Assembly: GCA_028564705.1 (NCBI GenBank)
Contig: JAPXFQ010002153.1
Coordinates: 992,001-1,056,000, forward strand
Direction: 5' to 3'
Source of the DNA: Apricaphanius iberus
Taxonomy: Eukaryota; Chordata; Actinopteri; Cyprinodontiformes; Aphaniidae
Length of the DNA: 64,000 bases
Made by a program: the position numbers and the translations under genes. Below, piece by piece: positions 22,356 to 32,819 of this stretch (its first letter is position 1; every line of letters starts with the position of its first letter). The notes beneath the pieces were generated by a model. It saw nothing but the letters and a program-made list of their open reading frames with translations, did not search any database and was not told where the DNA came from.

Positions 22356-23359
22356 TAGAGCTGAACGATTTTGGAAAATAATCGAATTGCGATTTTTTTT
22401 CTTCAATATTGCGATTGCGATTTAATGTGCAGTTATTTTTGTGGGGCTTTTGTCATGCATTTTTTAATTGATGCAATCAAAAATATTGTGTATTATTAAC
22501 AGATTTTTATACATAATTTATTCTATTCCATAAGATTATTTCCTTATTTTAAGACAAAGGCAAATATTAACAACTTTATCTACTTTTAATCATCACAATC
22601 GATGGTCATCGGTGTCGTTCTGCAATCAAGGTTTTCTTCCTTTTGATCCCAGCTAATAATTCCCTCCGGCTGCAATGTTTTTTCTCCGTGTGGTTATCCA
22701 GGAAGTAGGATGCTTGAAGGAACAAGCTCTGATTTTTAATTCTCCATTGATCTAATGCACTTTCAGACTCTGGTATGGCTCCGTAGAGCGGTTTGATCTC
22801 AGGTCAGTTGTTCCAAAATACTCCGCTGTTTTCGTTGCGGCTTTACCTTTCTGTCGGTATTTTTTATACAGCGCAGGTAAAATGTGGCTAAAATGTGTTC
22901 GTGAGATTGAATCCTATCTTATTCATCATGGTAAACAAAACATACTTTTGGCTATAAAACCCGTTATAGCACGAATTATTTCAGTGTGACGTTTTTTTGG
23001 TTGTTGATAAAGGTTCGTACTGTAGCCTACCTCGTGAGGCAGCAACAATACCAAGACGGGTTCTGCATAATACCTGGCGTTGCGCAGCATCAACGTTTTC
23101 ATAGCAGATATAATTTCTCACAACTGATGTACTGTTCCTCTTTGGTACCAAATATTGTGTAGTGTTGGATTCTGTTAAGCTTTTGGTCATTTTATAACTG
23201 GTTAAAGTGCAGCGTTTCCTTCTCTCCCTGCATTGTTTGCAAGTCACGTGACTTTAGCAGATATGTTTACATCAAGTCAAATCGCAGCCTTTGCGATTAG
23301 GAAATCACATTTTACCAAATCGCGATTTAATTGCATATGCAATTAATCGTTCAGCCCTA
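22356..23359. mobile_element. Non-autonomous hAT element, 1004 bp
   Basis: The left end TAGAGCTGAACGATTTTGG and the complemented right end TAGGGCTGAACGATTAATTG form the terminal inverted repeat, with TTGCGATT/AATCGCGA blocks below it. Perfect 8-bp flanks CATGATGT lie at 22348-22355 and 23360-23367. No transposase is encoded inside. The intact target duplication implies a single clean insertion. Confidence 0.9.
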
Positions 23360-23367
23360 CATGATGT

Positions 23368-23764
23368 ACTGTAGGTAAATAAAATTCAAGTATCAAGTAC
23401 ACTAGCTGCAGAGACTTTCAATAGGCCTAATGTTAACATTATGGCTTGGAGCTGATGAAATACTCAACTTAAAATTAAAATATTGTGAAAAGGTTAACAT
23501 AATCTTCCACCACCTCTCCGAGCTGCCAGCAAGAATCAGCAGCTTCGACCTATATGTTTGTTTTTATGTTGTTCTTGTGTTAGTTGTTTTTTTTTATTTT
23601 TGTATTGTGGACTGCTTTCACACAAAATGGAGTTCAGAATTCTGTGGACAATTGTGTTCTTTTTCACAATTTTTACGATCTCCCATTGTTTACAGCAGGG
23701 ATCAGCTGTTAAGCCTAGGGCACTCCAATGTACCACGGAGTAAGCAGGGATTGGGTTAGGAGGT
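23368..23764. other. Intergenic sequence, nothing recognised
   Basis: Contains overlapping opposed short frames without family resemblance. Confidence 0.4.
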
Positions 23765-23767
23765 TAC

Positions 23768-24500
23768 AGTGTTTCCTCTAGGATTTTTTGTAGCTGTGTC
23801 GGGCAGGCCTGCCAAAAGCACCCACATCCGGAAACGTTCCATCCCCCTCCCCGGGTCACGCCTAGTATAAAACTGAAATGACACCTCGCTGCAAACATAA
23901 ATATATTTATTCACATAAGACGACGCATATTTGAGTTGTGATTGAACTGCATTTCTGGAGAATCTACAACAGAAATTCTTAATAGGAAAAACAAAACGCT
24001 TTGAAGTGTAGCGCTACCCTCCAGTGCACACGTATGCTATAGTGTAAATGGATAATATGTCATAAGCTCTTTCCCTTAAACACCATTTAGGTAAACTGAA
24101 CCGGGGGGGGTGGGGGGGGGGGTAATTTTTAGAAACATTTTGTCTGTGGTCTACTGTCTAATAGCTAATGTAATATTACACATATCTTCATCCAACTTCA
24201 AGGTTAGGCTACTTAAAGAGACCCCTAAAATATGTTCTAAATGGCATAAATAGGCTAGGCTACTGCCAAATACATAATGTTAACTTATTGTAAATTGTCT
24301 GCTAGGCTATCCTAGCCTATTGATTACAACGTTTCAGTTGGGTGGCCTTTGTTGGTGTGTGTAGTCTAATTCATTAAAAACCTAAACTTTTCTGTTTAGG
24401 CTAACGCAACACAGCTGTTTACGTTAACATTATTATTTCTATTACAACATCTCTAGATTATTTCCAATTGGTATTATATTCAGACGTGAAAACGGGTCAA
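23768..24500. other. hAT-like terminal sequence and adjoining unassigned DNA
   Basis: CAGTGTTTCCTCTAGGATTT at about 23768 resembles a common fish hAT terminus, but I could not find the partner end. A G-run (about 24104-24121) follows. The rest up to 24500 is unassigned. Confidence 0.3.
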
Positions 24501-24929
24501 GGGTGAAAAAGGTAAGAAGAAAATTGCCCATCTAGGCGGGTCTGGGGACATGCTCCCGATAATTTCTTGTTGTTGCTTTTTCTCATCGAATCTACACGAT
24601 TCACGTAGGTCACTTATTTTGGTTTCCAAATGGTGAATATCGCAGAAAGGTGAGTGGTTTTCATGTCCGTATATTAGTGACTCACTTACCGTTGTTTCCA
24701 GATGCTTTGATATCAGGACGTGTGAGCAGACAGAGCTGACAAGTTGAACATTGTCCAATTAAAATGGACCCACCTCGGTGACAGAACAACAGAGAGTGGT
24801 AGGAAGAGAGGAGGGGGTCTTGTGTGTTTGTGAACGATAAATGACGTAACTCTGGGCTTTTATCTATCAAAGAGATGCTATGCTGTAAGTACATTGAGCT
24901 GTTAGCGGTCGCTTGAGACCTTACTATCT

Positions 24930-25112
24930 GTGATGGCTGTGTATTTCCCGCCCTCTACTAACGCTGCTCCAGCCTGCGATGCCCTGCACACGCTAACCAG
25001 CAAACCCCAAACCGAGCACCCTCAGGGCCTTTTTCTGATCTCTGGGGAATTTAACCACATCTTCTGTCCTCCACTCTCCCCACCTTCACCCAGTATGTCA
25101 CCTGCCACCTGG
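24930..25112 (+). pseudogene. LINE endonuclease fragment
   Basis: The frame reads MAVYFPPSTNAAPACDALHT, then GLFLISGEFNHI. This is the apurinic-type endonuclease of fish LINEs (Y-x-PPS, then SGDFNH, with the catalytic Asp of GDFN changed to Glu here). It stops abruptly at about 25110. It is only 60 residues, without reverse transcriptase. Confidence 0.6.
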
Positions 25113-25412
25113 GGTGTAGCACCAAATCTTGGGCCCTGGGTAAAAAACAATTTCGCTTGGCCCCCCTACCAAATACCATAGTGATACCAGTGGGCCTTGA
25201 ATATCTTTAGGTTGGATATTTACAATACCAGACTTTGCTCCACCTTCACTGCCTAGCATTTGAACAATAGTTTTCCTGTGCTTATCAGTAAGAGTTGTTA
25301 GCCATATTCCTGGGTCCTTTGACAATCCCTCATCAGTATCCCCAAGTCTCTTTTTGTATTCTCTTTCCCTTTGAGCGCTTTCCTCCTGCTCCTGACTATC
25401 TTCATTCTTCAC
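25113..25412 (-). pseudogene. Possible hAT transposase fragment
   Basis: The minus-strand frame reads GLSKDPGIWLTTLTDKHRKT, then IVQML. This resembles the segment just before the TTF-type zinc finger in one group of hAT transposases (DP-x-LW ... R-x-x-IV). The following residues do not show the zinc-finger cysteines and the frame ends soon. Low confidence; it adjoins the LINE fragment. Confidence 0.3.
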
Positions 25413-27110
25413 CTACCCTCTCATCCCTTATATGAATATCAACCTTATCTTCTATTTCTGTCTCTACTACAAAAGGAAATAAACAAAATGGGTCACTTAT
25501 ACTGTACTCTTTTAAACTTAAAATTGTATTTACTTCGTATTATAACAGACAATTCTGCTAAAAACTAAACTTGTCTCACTGTCACTGCTTTCACCTGGCA
25601 CTAATGAAAGACCTGCTGCTGCACGTCTGAAACAGAAAAATATTCAATTCAATTCAAAGAACTTATATATTTATATTGCTTCAAATCGTTGCTAAAATAT
25701 CCTTTAATGTCACAATACTTTTTTAAAGGGTAGGGTAAGTACAAGTTAATTGATTATTATATTTGTCTGTTTAAATTAAATGCAGACTAACCGGCAAACT
25801 AGACATTCAGTCTTTGAATTACATTTTAAAATAAGTCACTGTCAATCATTAAGATGCACATTAAACTGAGAACAACCCTGTATTTAATGTTGGAGCGTGG
25901 AGCTACTTTGCATAATACTGTGGTAAAATAGGCGCTAATGTTCTTTGATTTCACAGTTGTTAGATTTTGACAATTGAGGGAAATATAGGGTGTTTTCATG
26001 TAATCTTCAGATTCTGGGGAGAAGTGCAGCAGAAGAAGAGACAAGCACAGCTGCCTGGAGCAGCAGTGTGTTGAGCTCCAAGCTTGGCCTCTGTCTGCTT
26101 CTCTCTCCATAGTATTTATCCAGAAACATTGTTTTCACACAATCTATTGTGTGATATTATACAGTATTGCTATATTATTCAAATAGAGTATGAACATAAA
26201 TGCAATGTATTCTACCTGGAGTAGATATTAATGTAAAAACAATGTCAATGCTTGATAATGCATTTGGAGCTTGGACCTTATTTGCCTTTCTCTCTTTAAT
26301 CTGCTTTTAATTTTTTTATTTTTGAGCCCCTGGTTTTCCTTTAAGGAAATACTCTTCCCCCGTCTTCCTAGGTCCTTCTGCATCTCACTCCAGCTCTTGT
26401 ACTGCAGCAGAAGCACCTGTGGGTCATACCACTTACACTGATTAGATAGGGGTGGTGGGGCCCTGCACAGCATGAAAAAGACTTTTTTTATATATATACC
26501 AAACCAGTGGCTAACTACAAGTTTAGTTTTGCATAGGATATTTTTTATTTGTGTATATGTATGTATGACTTCTAACCCATTTGCCTTTTATCTCTTAAAT
26601 AAACAGAGAACTCCAACTCCAACATTTGGTTCTAAAACTAAGCAGATTTACAGTATTTCTTTTTATTTGAAAAAATAACAATCAACTGCAATAATATAAG
26701 TTAATAAACTAAACAGTCCATCCACTTTTTTGAGAAAAGTTGCAGTGTTTTAGTGATTTTTATTTTTAGCCAATCACTTAAATTGTTTGAAAAGCAAGCA
26801 GAGTTTTAGACGACATTGTCACATAAACCTTAGCAAAACAAACAGCTTTAAATGTCCCTTTAACAGTTTACATCTCTAAAATGTGACCATCTCAGATTGG
26901 GTCCCCACTAAAAGAACATCTCTGCTTTATTTTGGCGCTACATTCCCAGACCCACCCTGGGCCCTTTTATCCCCTCTTTATTCACCTCCTGGATACTCCG
27001 CTGCTAATGGTCACTCATTAATCATTCTAAAACACACAGGAGTCTCTGTGTCAGGACAGAGTGAGAAGGTTGTTTTTTTTTTTCTTACTTTGGTCGCAGC
27101 GCAGAATTAA
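25413..27110. other. Intergenic sequence with unsupported short frames
   Basis: AT-rich. A minus-strand frame at 26473-26228 is basic (KKIKSRLKRERQI) and could be a transposase exon belonging with the fragment at 25113-25412, but no motif proves it. No gene or repeat end is convincing elsewhere. Confidence 0.35.
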
Positions 27111-27775
27111 GTTCGTTTGGTTTTAAATGTTGAAGCATTTTTTGTCACAGATAGTGACGTTAATGTTCTCATCCATCCATGCGCAAATACTGAAAACAGA
27201 GAAAACTTAGTTCTCCACAGAGTTCAAGATTAGTTTTTTTGTCCCGAAAATCTGCGTTTACGTGTGGATGACAGGCAAAACTGTAGAAAAATACTTCTAT
27301 TTTGTGAGATACCCGTCAAACAGCATCATGACATCGCTACATATACAGTATTAAAATTAGCGAACATCAATATTTACCTTGTTTCAGCGATGCTTGATGT
27401 AAAAGCATGTGGATGTGTTCTGATGCTGGATCATTGAGCTCGTACTGCTGTGTTACGCCAGGTCTACTTTGCAATAAATACACTGTACTTTGTTTTCTTA
27501 TTTTTTTTAGAACGTAATGATCCCAAACTTTACACATTTTCTGCCATTTATTGGAATCTTTATTCTCCGCAATCGCGCCAACTAAATTCAAACTGTATCA
27601 CGCACTACTGTTGTGCTTTGCACAGATGCGAACAAAACAACGGTCCGTGTGGAACAATCATATCTCTGCGCATCTCTGCGCTTATAGTGTGTGTCATAGG
27701 AATTTAACAAGGCTTCGAGGCCTCAAGCAATTCTTGGAATGAGTCAATCGAGTTACGCAACAAATCGCTGCAGCC
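27111..27775. mobile_element. hAT-like element, right end
   Basis: The complemented right end reads TTAGGGCTGCAGCGATTTGT, then GCGTAACTCGATTGACTCAT, a terminus typical of fish hAT elements. The matching left end was not found, so the left boundary is a guess. No transposase frame is present. Confidence 0.45.
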
Positions 27776-27861
27776 CTAATTTGGACTCATGGTGACCTTC
27801 TACTGGCTCACTGTAAAATCCCTGTGTCAGAAATGTAAACAGATGCTCCTTCACCTACTCC

Positions 27862-27918
27862 TTAAATTCGTCCCACACACACATACACACATCATACAGA
27901 CACACACACACACATCCT
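27862..27918. repeat. (CA)n-rich simple repeat
   Basis: CA dinucleotide runs interrupted by T and G; a degenerate microsatellite. Confidence 0.85.
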
Positions 27919-28199
27919 CACTGTCCTTTGCTACTACCACAACACTCCCTCCTACTTCAGGAAGCAACTAATACCGTTCATCGGTTGTACTGCATCAACT
28001 CGTGGACTGGAGTTCCAAATTCCCCACCTCTCCCTCCTGATTTGTTTTATCAATGTCTGAATATGTGCTTAAATTGTAACTAAACCCCAAAACCACTTTT
28101 TTTTTGCTTATGAACTTTATAAATGGGTTTTTACCAATTCAATATTTCTGTTTAAGGGCATATATTTGACATTTTCATGTAAACTTGCTAAATTCCACA

Positions 28200-28760
28200 T
28201 ATTTTGGTCTAAAAACATCTTAGTGCTGCTGTTCAGTGACCTGGATCTGTTTGTTACTGTTTGTTTGCTTGTTATAGGTTCTTAGACAAGTTGTACTGTA
28301 AACTCAATTGCCCTTTGTGGGATCAATACATTAATCTGAATCTGAGTAACAACTTAACAACACCACTACAGCTATAACTTGCACATTATTTTTCACAGAC
28401 TATATATACTATCTTATTGGAAGTTATATGTTTACTTTTTAAAGCACAGTTACAAAGCACATTCTGTACTTTTCTATATATTTTAATTATTTAAACGTCT
28501 TTCAGTGTCCTGCTCTGTTTGCACACTACAACCTGTGTTTACCACTTTATCTGCACTTAACCTTAATAATTGTACAGTACTCTGTTTTTTATATTTGTAC
28601 ATGATGTCATTTTTTTAAGGTAAAAATTGTGTGTGTCTATGTTTTCTGTGTCCTGTTCTGTTAGTACATGGCGTTTTTTGTGTTTTTTTTGCTGCTGTCA
28701 CAACCAAATTTCCCCTTGTGGGAAAAAAGGATTATTATGTCTATTCTTCTGTCTTCTATC
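28200..28760 (+). other. LINE 3'-tail-like sequence
   Basis: Two blocks, AATTGCCCTTTGTGGGATCA at about 28309 and AAATTTCCCCTTGTGGG at about 28709, resemble the ends that many fish LINEs and SINEs carry just before a short tail. No reverse transcriptase precedes them, so these are probably 5'-truncated tails. Confidence 0.4.
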
Positions 28761-29395
28761 AAGCTGTAAGCCATAATCAACAAAACTTTAAATGATAAAG
28801 GCTTGAAATATCTCACTTTGCACCATGTCACAGACCGAAAGTACGAAACCGTGCAGAAGGCACCAAATGCAGTTATAGTAAAAATAAAAAATTGTAAAAA
28901 ATAAATTTTTTATTAATTAATCAAAACGGAGTTGGCCCTCTTGATCACTTTTGTTTTTCTTTCTTAAAAGAAGATGTAAATGTAGAAATCAAAAATCCTA
29001 AAAAAAAAATAAACAAAAAGTTTTAAAAATCTATATAAACAGATAAGTTAAACAATATAACAATAAAAACAATATAGAAAACATAAATTCTGGTATAATT
29101 GAGTCTATGTTGGTGTTGGTTGGTGTGTAGTGTGAATCTTGTGTATGCAGGTGGACCTTCCCTATTTCCTTTGTGGGTTGCAGTGCGTCTGGGTGGGACC
29201 CATGGGTATCTTGATTTGTTCCCTATTCTTTCCCCTTTCTTTATTGTAATGGGTGATGGTAATTGTGTGTTGTTCTTTTTAGTTGTGTGTATTGGGTCAT
29301 GCAGTGTTGTGGTGATACCATCCGGATCCGATGTTAGGTGGCTTGTTGGGTCTGTCTAGGTGCCCCTTGGCCCTGGACATGTGATGCCTCTTGCC
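28761..29395. other. Intergenic sequence left of the piggyBac element
   Basis: AT-rich to about 29095, then a GT-rich stretch. An 86-codon frame at 29099-29359 shows no family resemblance. Confidence 0.4.
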
Positions 29396-29399
29396 TTAT

Positions 29400-29803
29400 C
29401 ACTAGAAGACCCAGGATTTTTTGCTATACCTGTAAAACCCAGAGGTCAGCCGATCGGCTGTAAGGCCACCTGTGAACCCTCCTTTTGTTATGTGAACGAG
29501 GCAATCACTGGGGCACCACAGGACGTGACGTGAGCCACTTCACTCAAAACACCTTGACATAAAATGGGGGAGGAGGAGAATCAGATTACAGCAAGATTGC
29601 TCTGTCAGAGCTGCTAACTGACTGGGCAGAACACATGAACTGAATCAAAATGTAATATATGTAATATATGTAGAAGGATGTAGAAGTTATCAGGACCCTA
29701 CAACACTGGGCTTCCAACATCCCCACCAGACAAATAGGAAAAGTAAAAGAATAGAACCCCATCAAAAAAAGCACTCAAAATCTGTGGTAGCCCCACCAGT
29801 CAT
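29400..29803 (+). repeat. Left terminal inverted repeat of piggyBac element
   Basis: About 400 bases that match the right repeat in inverted orientation with scattered differences. It includes an AGCCGATCGGCT palindrome near 29449. Confidence 0.88.
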
Positions 29804-30116
29804 TTACAGAATTGCTCATCAAGTTGATATCTGTACAAGATAATGATTTATTTTATGTAACATTTTTTTCTAACTGAGATACACCAGAAATGTATTTGAT
29901 ATGTTTTATTTTAGAATTTGTATATTGTTTTTGTCTGTTTTGCTCTGTCCCTCTATTTTCTTTTTCCCTGTCTCAACTTATAGAAAACCAGACTGACTGT
30001 TGCTTTTTGCCCACACTGTAATGTGATGTTATGTCAAAGATATGATATTATATGTCTGATTTCAAAATACCAGTTATGGATTTGAGCTGTGCCAGGTTCT
30101 GCTCAACTCCTCAGGT

Positions 30117-31130
30117 CGCCTTTATGCTGCAATTTCTGGTGTATGGGGATCGTTTGTCACCAACTGCATCACATCCTACAACCCTGGTCGACACATCACC
30201 ATTGATGAACAGCTTTTCCCGTCAAAGACTCGCTGCTTTTCACTGCAATACATTGCAACGAAACCTGACAAGTTTGGGATCAAGTTTTGGGTGGCTGGTG
30301 ACTTGAAATCCAAATACATCTGCAATGTCCCATATCTTGGCAAGGACCCAAGTCGTCCCAGTGGGGAGAGGCTATCTGAGAATGTAGTTATGAGGCTGAT
30401 GGAACCATTCCTGGACAATGGCAGAAATGTTACCATGGACAATTTCTTTACATCGCTGTCACTTGCACAAAGACTGCTTAGCCGGAAAACCACCATCCTT
30501 GGCACAGTCAACAGGATTCGGCAAGAAATTCCACAATCAACAAGACAGGGACCACAATGAATTCCCCACTCAGGTATTTTCAACCACGGGTGCCACGCTG
30601 ACGGTGTATGCGCCCAAACGGAAGAAGACAGTCTACATTCTCAGCAGCATGCACAGTGTGGTTCAGACTGAAAATACCACCAAAAGGAAGCCAAACACTG
30701 TCACCCTTTACAACACCATAAAGTGTGGCGTTGATGTGATGGACCAGATGGTGCGGGAGTACACTGTCCGCACATGAACACGGCGCTGGCCAGTCGCGGT
30801 GTTCTATAACATGATTTATATGGCAGCACTGAATGCATATGTGCTCTATCAAGCATGCACCGGGAGGCAGGAGAGACGGGTGGACTTCCTGGTGGAGCTT
30901 GCAAGAGAGTTGGCTCACTCTCATGTGGGTGCAAAGCAGGCACAAAATGGAACAATTGCTTCGGCAACAACCTTCAACACCTAGCCCTGGGAAAAGACCA
31001 ATATGTCAGGTTAAAATTCCGTGTACAAGCAATCATGCCACTGTGCGATGTATTGACCGCTACAAATACACATGTGGCAAACGCAGAAAGGAGATGGCAT
31101 AGCAGTGCCAGGATTGTGAGTGATTATTGA
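30117..31130 (+). pseudogene. piggyBac-type transposase pseudogene
   Basis: A long frame begins inside the DDE domain: VWGSFVTNCITSYNPGRHIT, IDEQLFPSKTRC (first catalytic Asp), KPDKFGIKFWVAGDLKSKY, and VTMDNFFTSLSLAQRLL (second Asp). It breaks at about 30557 and continues in another frame through TVYAPKRKK to KCGVDVMDQMVREYT (third Asp), then a stop at 30775. After it come NMIYMAALNAYVLYQ and a cysteine-rich C-terminal tail near 31010-31110 (CIDRYKYTCGKRRKEM). All three catalytic aspartates are still encoded. The N-terminal third is missing. An AATAAA signal follows near 31224. In the family this protein performs precise cut-and-paste at TTAA; this copy cannot. Confidence 0.88.
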
Positions 31131-31221
31131 CATGTACTCACCTCACTTACTGTTACTTACTGTTTAGTTTTCTCTGTGTGCTTGAAAACTCAAATTTCCC
31201 TGAGGGAGTCCCCCCAAAGGG

Positions 31222-31230
31222 ATCAATAAA
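31222..31230 (+). terminator. Polyadenylation signal of piggyBac transposase gene
   Basis: A CAATAAAGTT signal about 100 bases after the last coding block and before the right inverted repeat. Confidence 0.5.
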
Positions 31231-31335
31231 GTTTTAAGTATAAGTTCTAAGTCTCACTCACATCCACTCTCTAACACTGTATCCTGATTATACATTTTTT
31301 TTAATTATTATTTGTAAATATCATGAAGGCCCAGT

Positions 31336-31737
31336 TGGGATAACCACAGATTTTGAGTGATTTTGTTGATGTGGTTCTGTTCTTTTCCTTTTCCTATGTG
31401 TCTGGTGGGGATGTTGGAAGCCCAGTGATGTAGGGTCCTGATAACTACATCCTTTTATATATATTACATATATTGCATTTTGATTCAGTTCATGTGTTCT
31501 GCCCAGTCAGTTAGCAGCTCTGACAGAGCAATCCTGCTGTAATCTGATTCTCCTCCTCCCCCATTTTATGTCAAGGTGTTTTGAGTGAAGTGGCTCATGT
31601 CACGTCCTGTGGTGCCCCAGTGATTGCCTCGTTCACATAACAAAAGGAGGGTTCACAGGTGGCCTTCCAGCCGATCGGCTGACCTGTGGGTTTTATAGGT
31701 AGAAAAGCCAAATGGCTGCTCTCTGGGAGTTCTAGTG
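31336..31737 (-). repeat. Right terminal inverted repeat of piggyBac element
   Basis: The inverted partner of 29400-29803. The palindrome AGCCGATCGGCT is conserved at about 31669. Confidence 0.88.
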
Positions 31738-31741
31738 TTAT

Positions 31742-31915
31742 CAGCACAGAATGGCCTGATTTTGTCATACAGATAGGCCTGCCTGTCAGTCCAGGTGGAG
31801 CCAGGACAAGAAGATTGTCGATTGTGCAGTAGTTGATGTTCGACAGGTTGTGCATCACAGCGAGCTTTTCCAAGCACCCCATCTAGTGTCTTGGCGTCAA
31901 AGCTGTTACAGAATA
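31742..31915 (-). other. Open segment beside the piggyBac insertion, possible exon
   Basis: Two minus-strand frames are open across this segment. One reads LEKLAVMHNLSNINYCTIDN, then LLVLAPPGLTGRPICM. The other reads FDAKTLDGVLGKARCDAQPV. Neither matches a family I know. Composition is balanced, unlike the AT-rich neighbourhood. It may be an exon of a host gene or of an older element into which piggyBac inserted. Confidence 0.25.
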
Positions 31916-32235
31916 AGCAAATAAGACGTTTTAAACATGCCAAAGTATATTATCAGAAGAAACTTTCACATGGATGTTGTTGCTATTGTATATGCACAAC
32001 ATCAAAGTTTTTACAAGTAATTCAAGTGCTAATAACTCTTGATCTGTGGGAGTCTATGGAAGTGGGGACTAAAAGTTTGCCCTCCAACAAGCTGTGAGAT
32101 ATTGAGTCGACTAACAGGAGAGCTTTTTTCTACAACCTGATGACATAAAAACGAAGAGAGACAAAAAAGATCTTCAGTTAAATGTTACATTGAAGCAGAA
32201 CAGAAAACAGCACTGAGGTCATTAAAACAAAGTAA
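31916..32235. other. Intergenic sequence, nothing recognised
   Basis: No coding or repeat signature. Confidence 0.4.
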
Positions 32236-32238
32236 AGT

Positions 32239-32580
32239 TAAAGGGCCTATATCATGATATTATACAGCTTTCAAAGTCTGGGATAGACATGTATATGATA
32301 CAATTTTACCATTGGTGTGATATAATATTAATTTGTCCTGAAATTTCAATTGTATCCTGGATTTATTGTCGGACCGGGAAGTAAAACACCCCCCACTCTT
32401 CTCCTCCTCTCCCCTCACCACGAGAGCTGCGCCCCTGTGACTGTATGAGCGGAGATTAAACAGAGCCCATTCAGACTTTAGACAGAGCCCAAACCACTGC
32501 CGCTGAGTCCAGTAGGTCAATCTTTCCAGCCCAGTATATAAAAAAGCTGTGGGTGTTGTTTTCACCATTTACTGAACATT
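32239..32580. other. Probable DNA-element terminus
   Basis: AAAGGGCCTATATCATG at 32239 looks like the terminus of a short inverted-repeat element seen in several fish genomes. No partner end was located and no coding part is recognisable. Confidence 0.3.
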
Positions 32581-32819
32581 CTGAGATGCTACAGATCAAT
32601 CAATTAACCACACAATGCTTTTAAAAAATCACATAAACAGCTTGATAAACGGCTAACACACAATAGCCTGTAGCTACTTCTCTGCCAAATCCATCAGGCG
32701 TTTTTGCTGTTGGAATTGATCCAGCTGCTGTTCTTTAGGAATGTAGAATAAAGTCCTGTGATATATGCAGCCAAAGGGGATTTTCACAGACATTTTAGAA
32801 AGTAAAATTCCTGGGTGTC

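Larger units (their letters stand above)
29400..31737 (+). mobile_element. piggyBac-like transposon, 2338 bp
   Basis: The ends are CACTAGAAGACCC at 29400 and, complemented at the right, CACTAGAACTCCC (right end 31737), the terminus seen in fish piggyBac elements. The flanks are TTAT on both sides (29396-29399 and 31738-31741) instead of the usual TTAA. The inverted repeats are very long, roughly 29400-29803 and 31336-31737, and carry matching blocks throughout, for example CTTCCAACATCCCCACCAGA at about 29707 against its complement at about 31400. The interior holds a damaged transposase gene with a polyadenylation signal. Confidence 0.92.

Noticed and set aside
21936..22406. 156-codon frame with a long FFLSFFLS repeat
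   Set aside because: Produced by the antisense of the (GAAA)n microsatellite.
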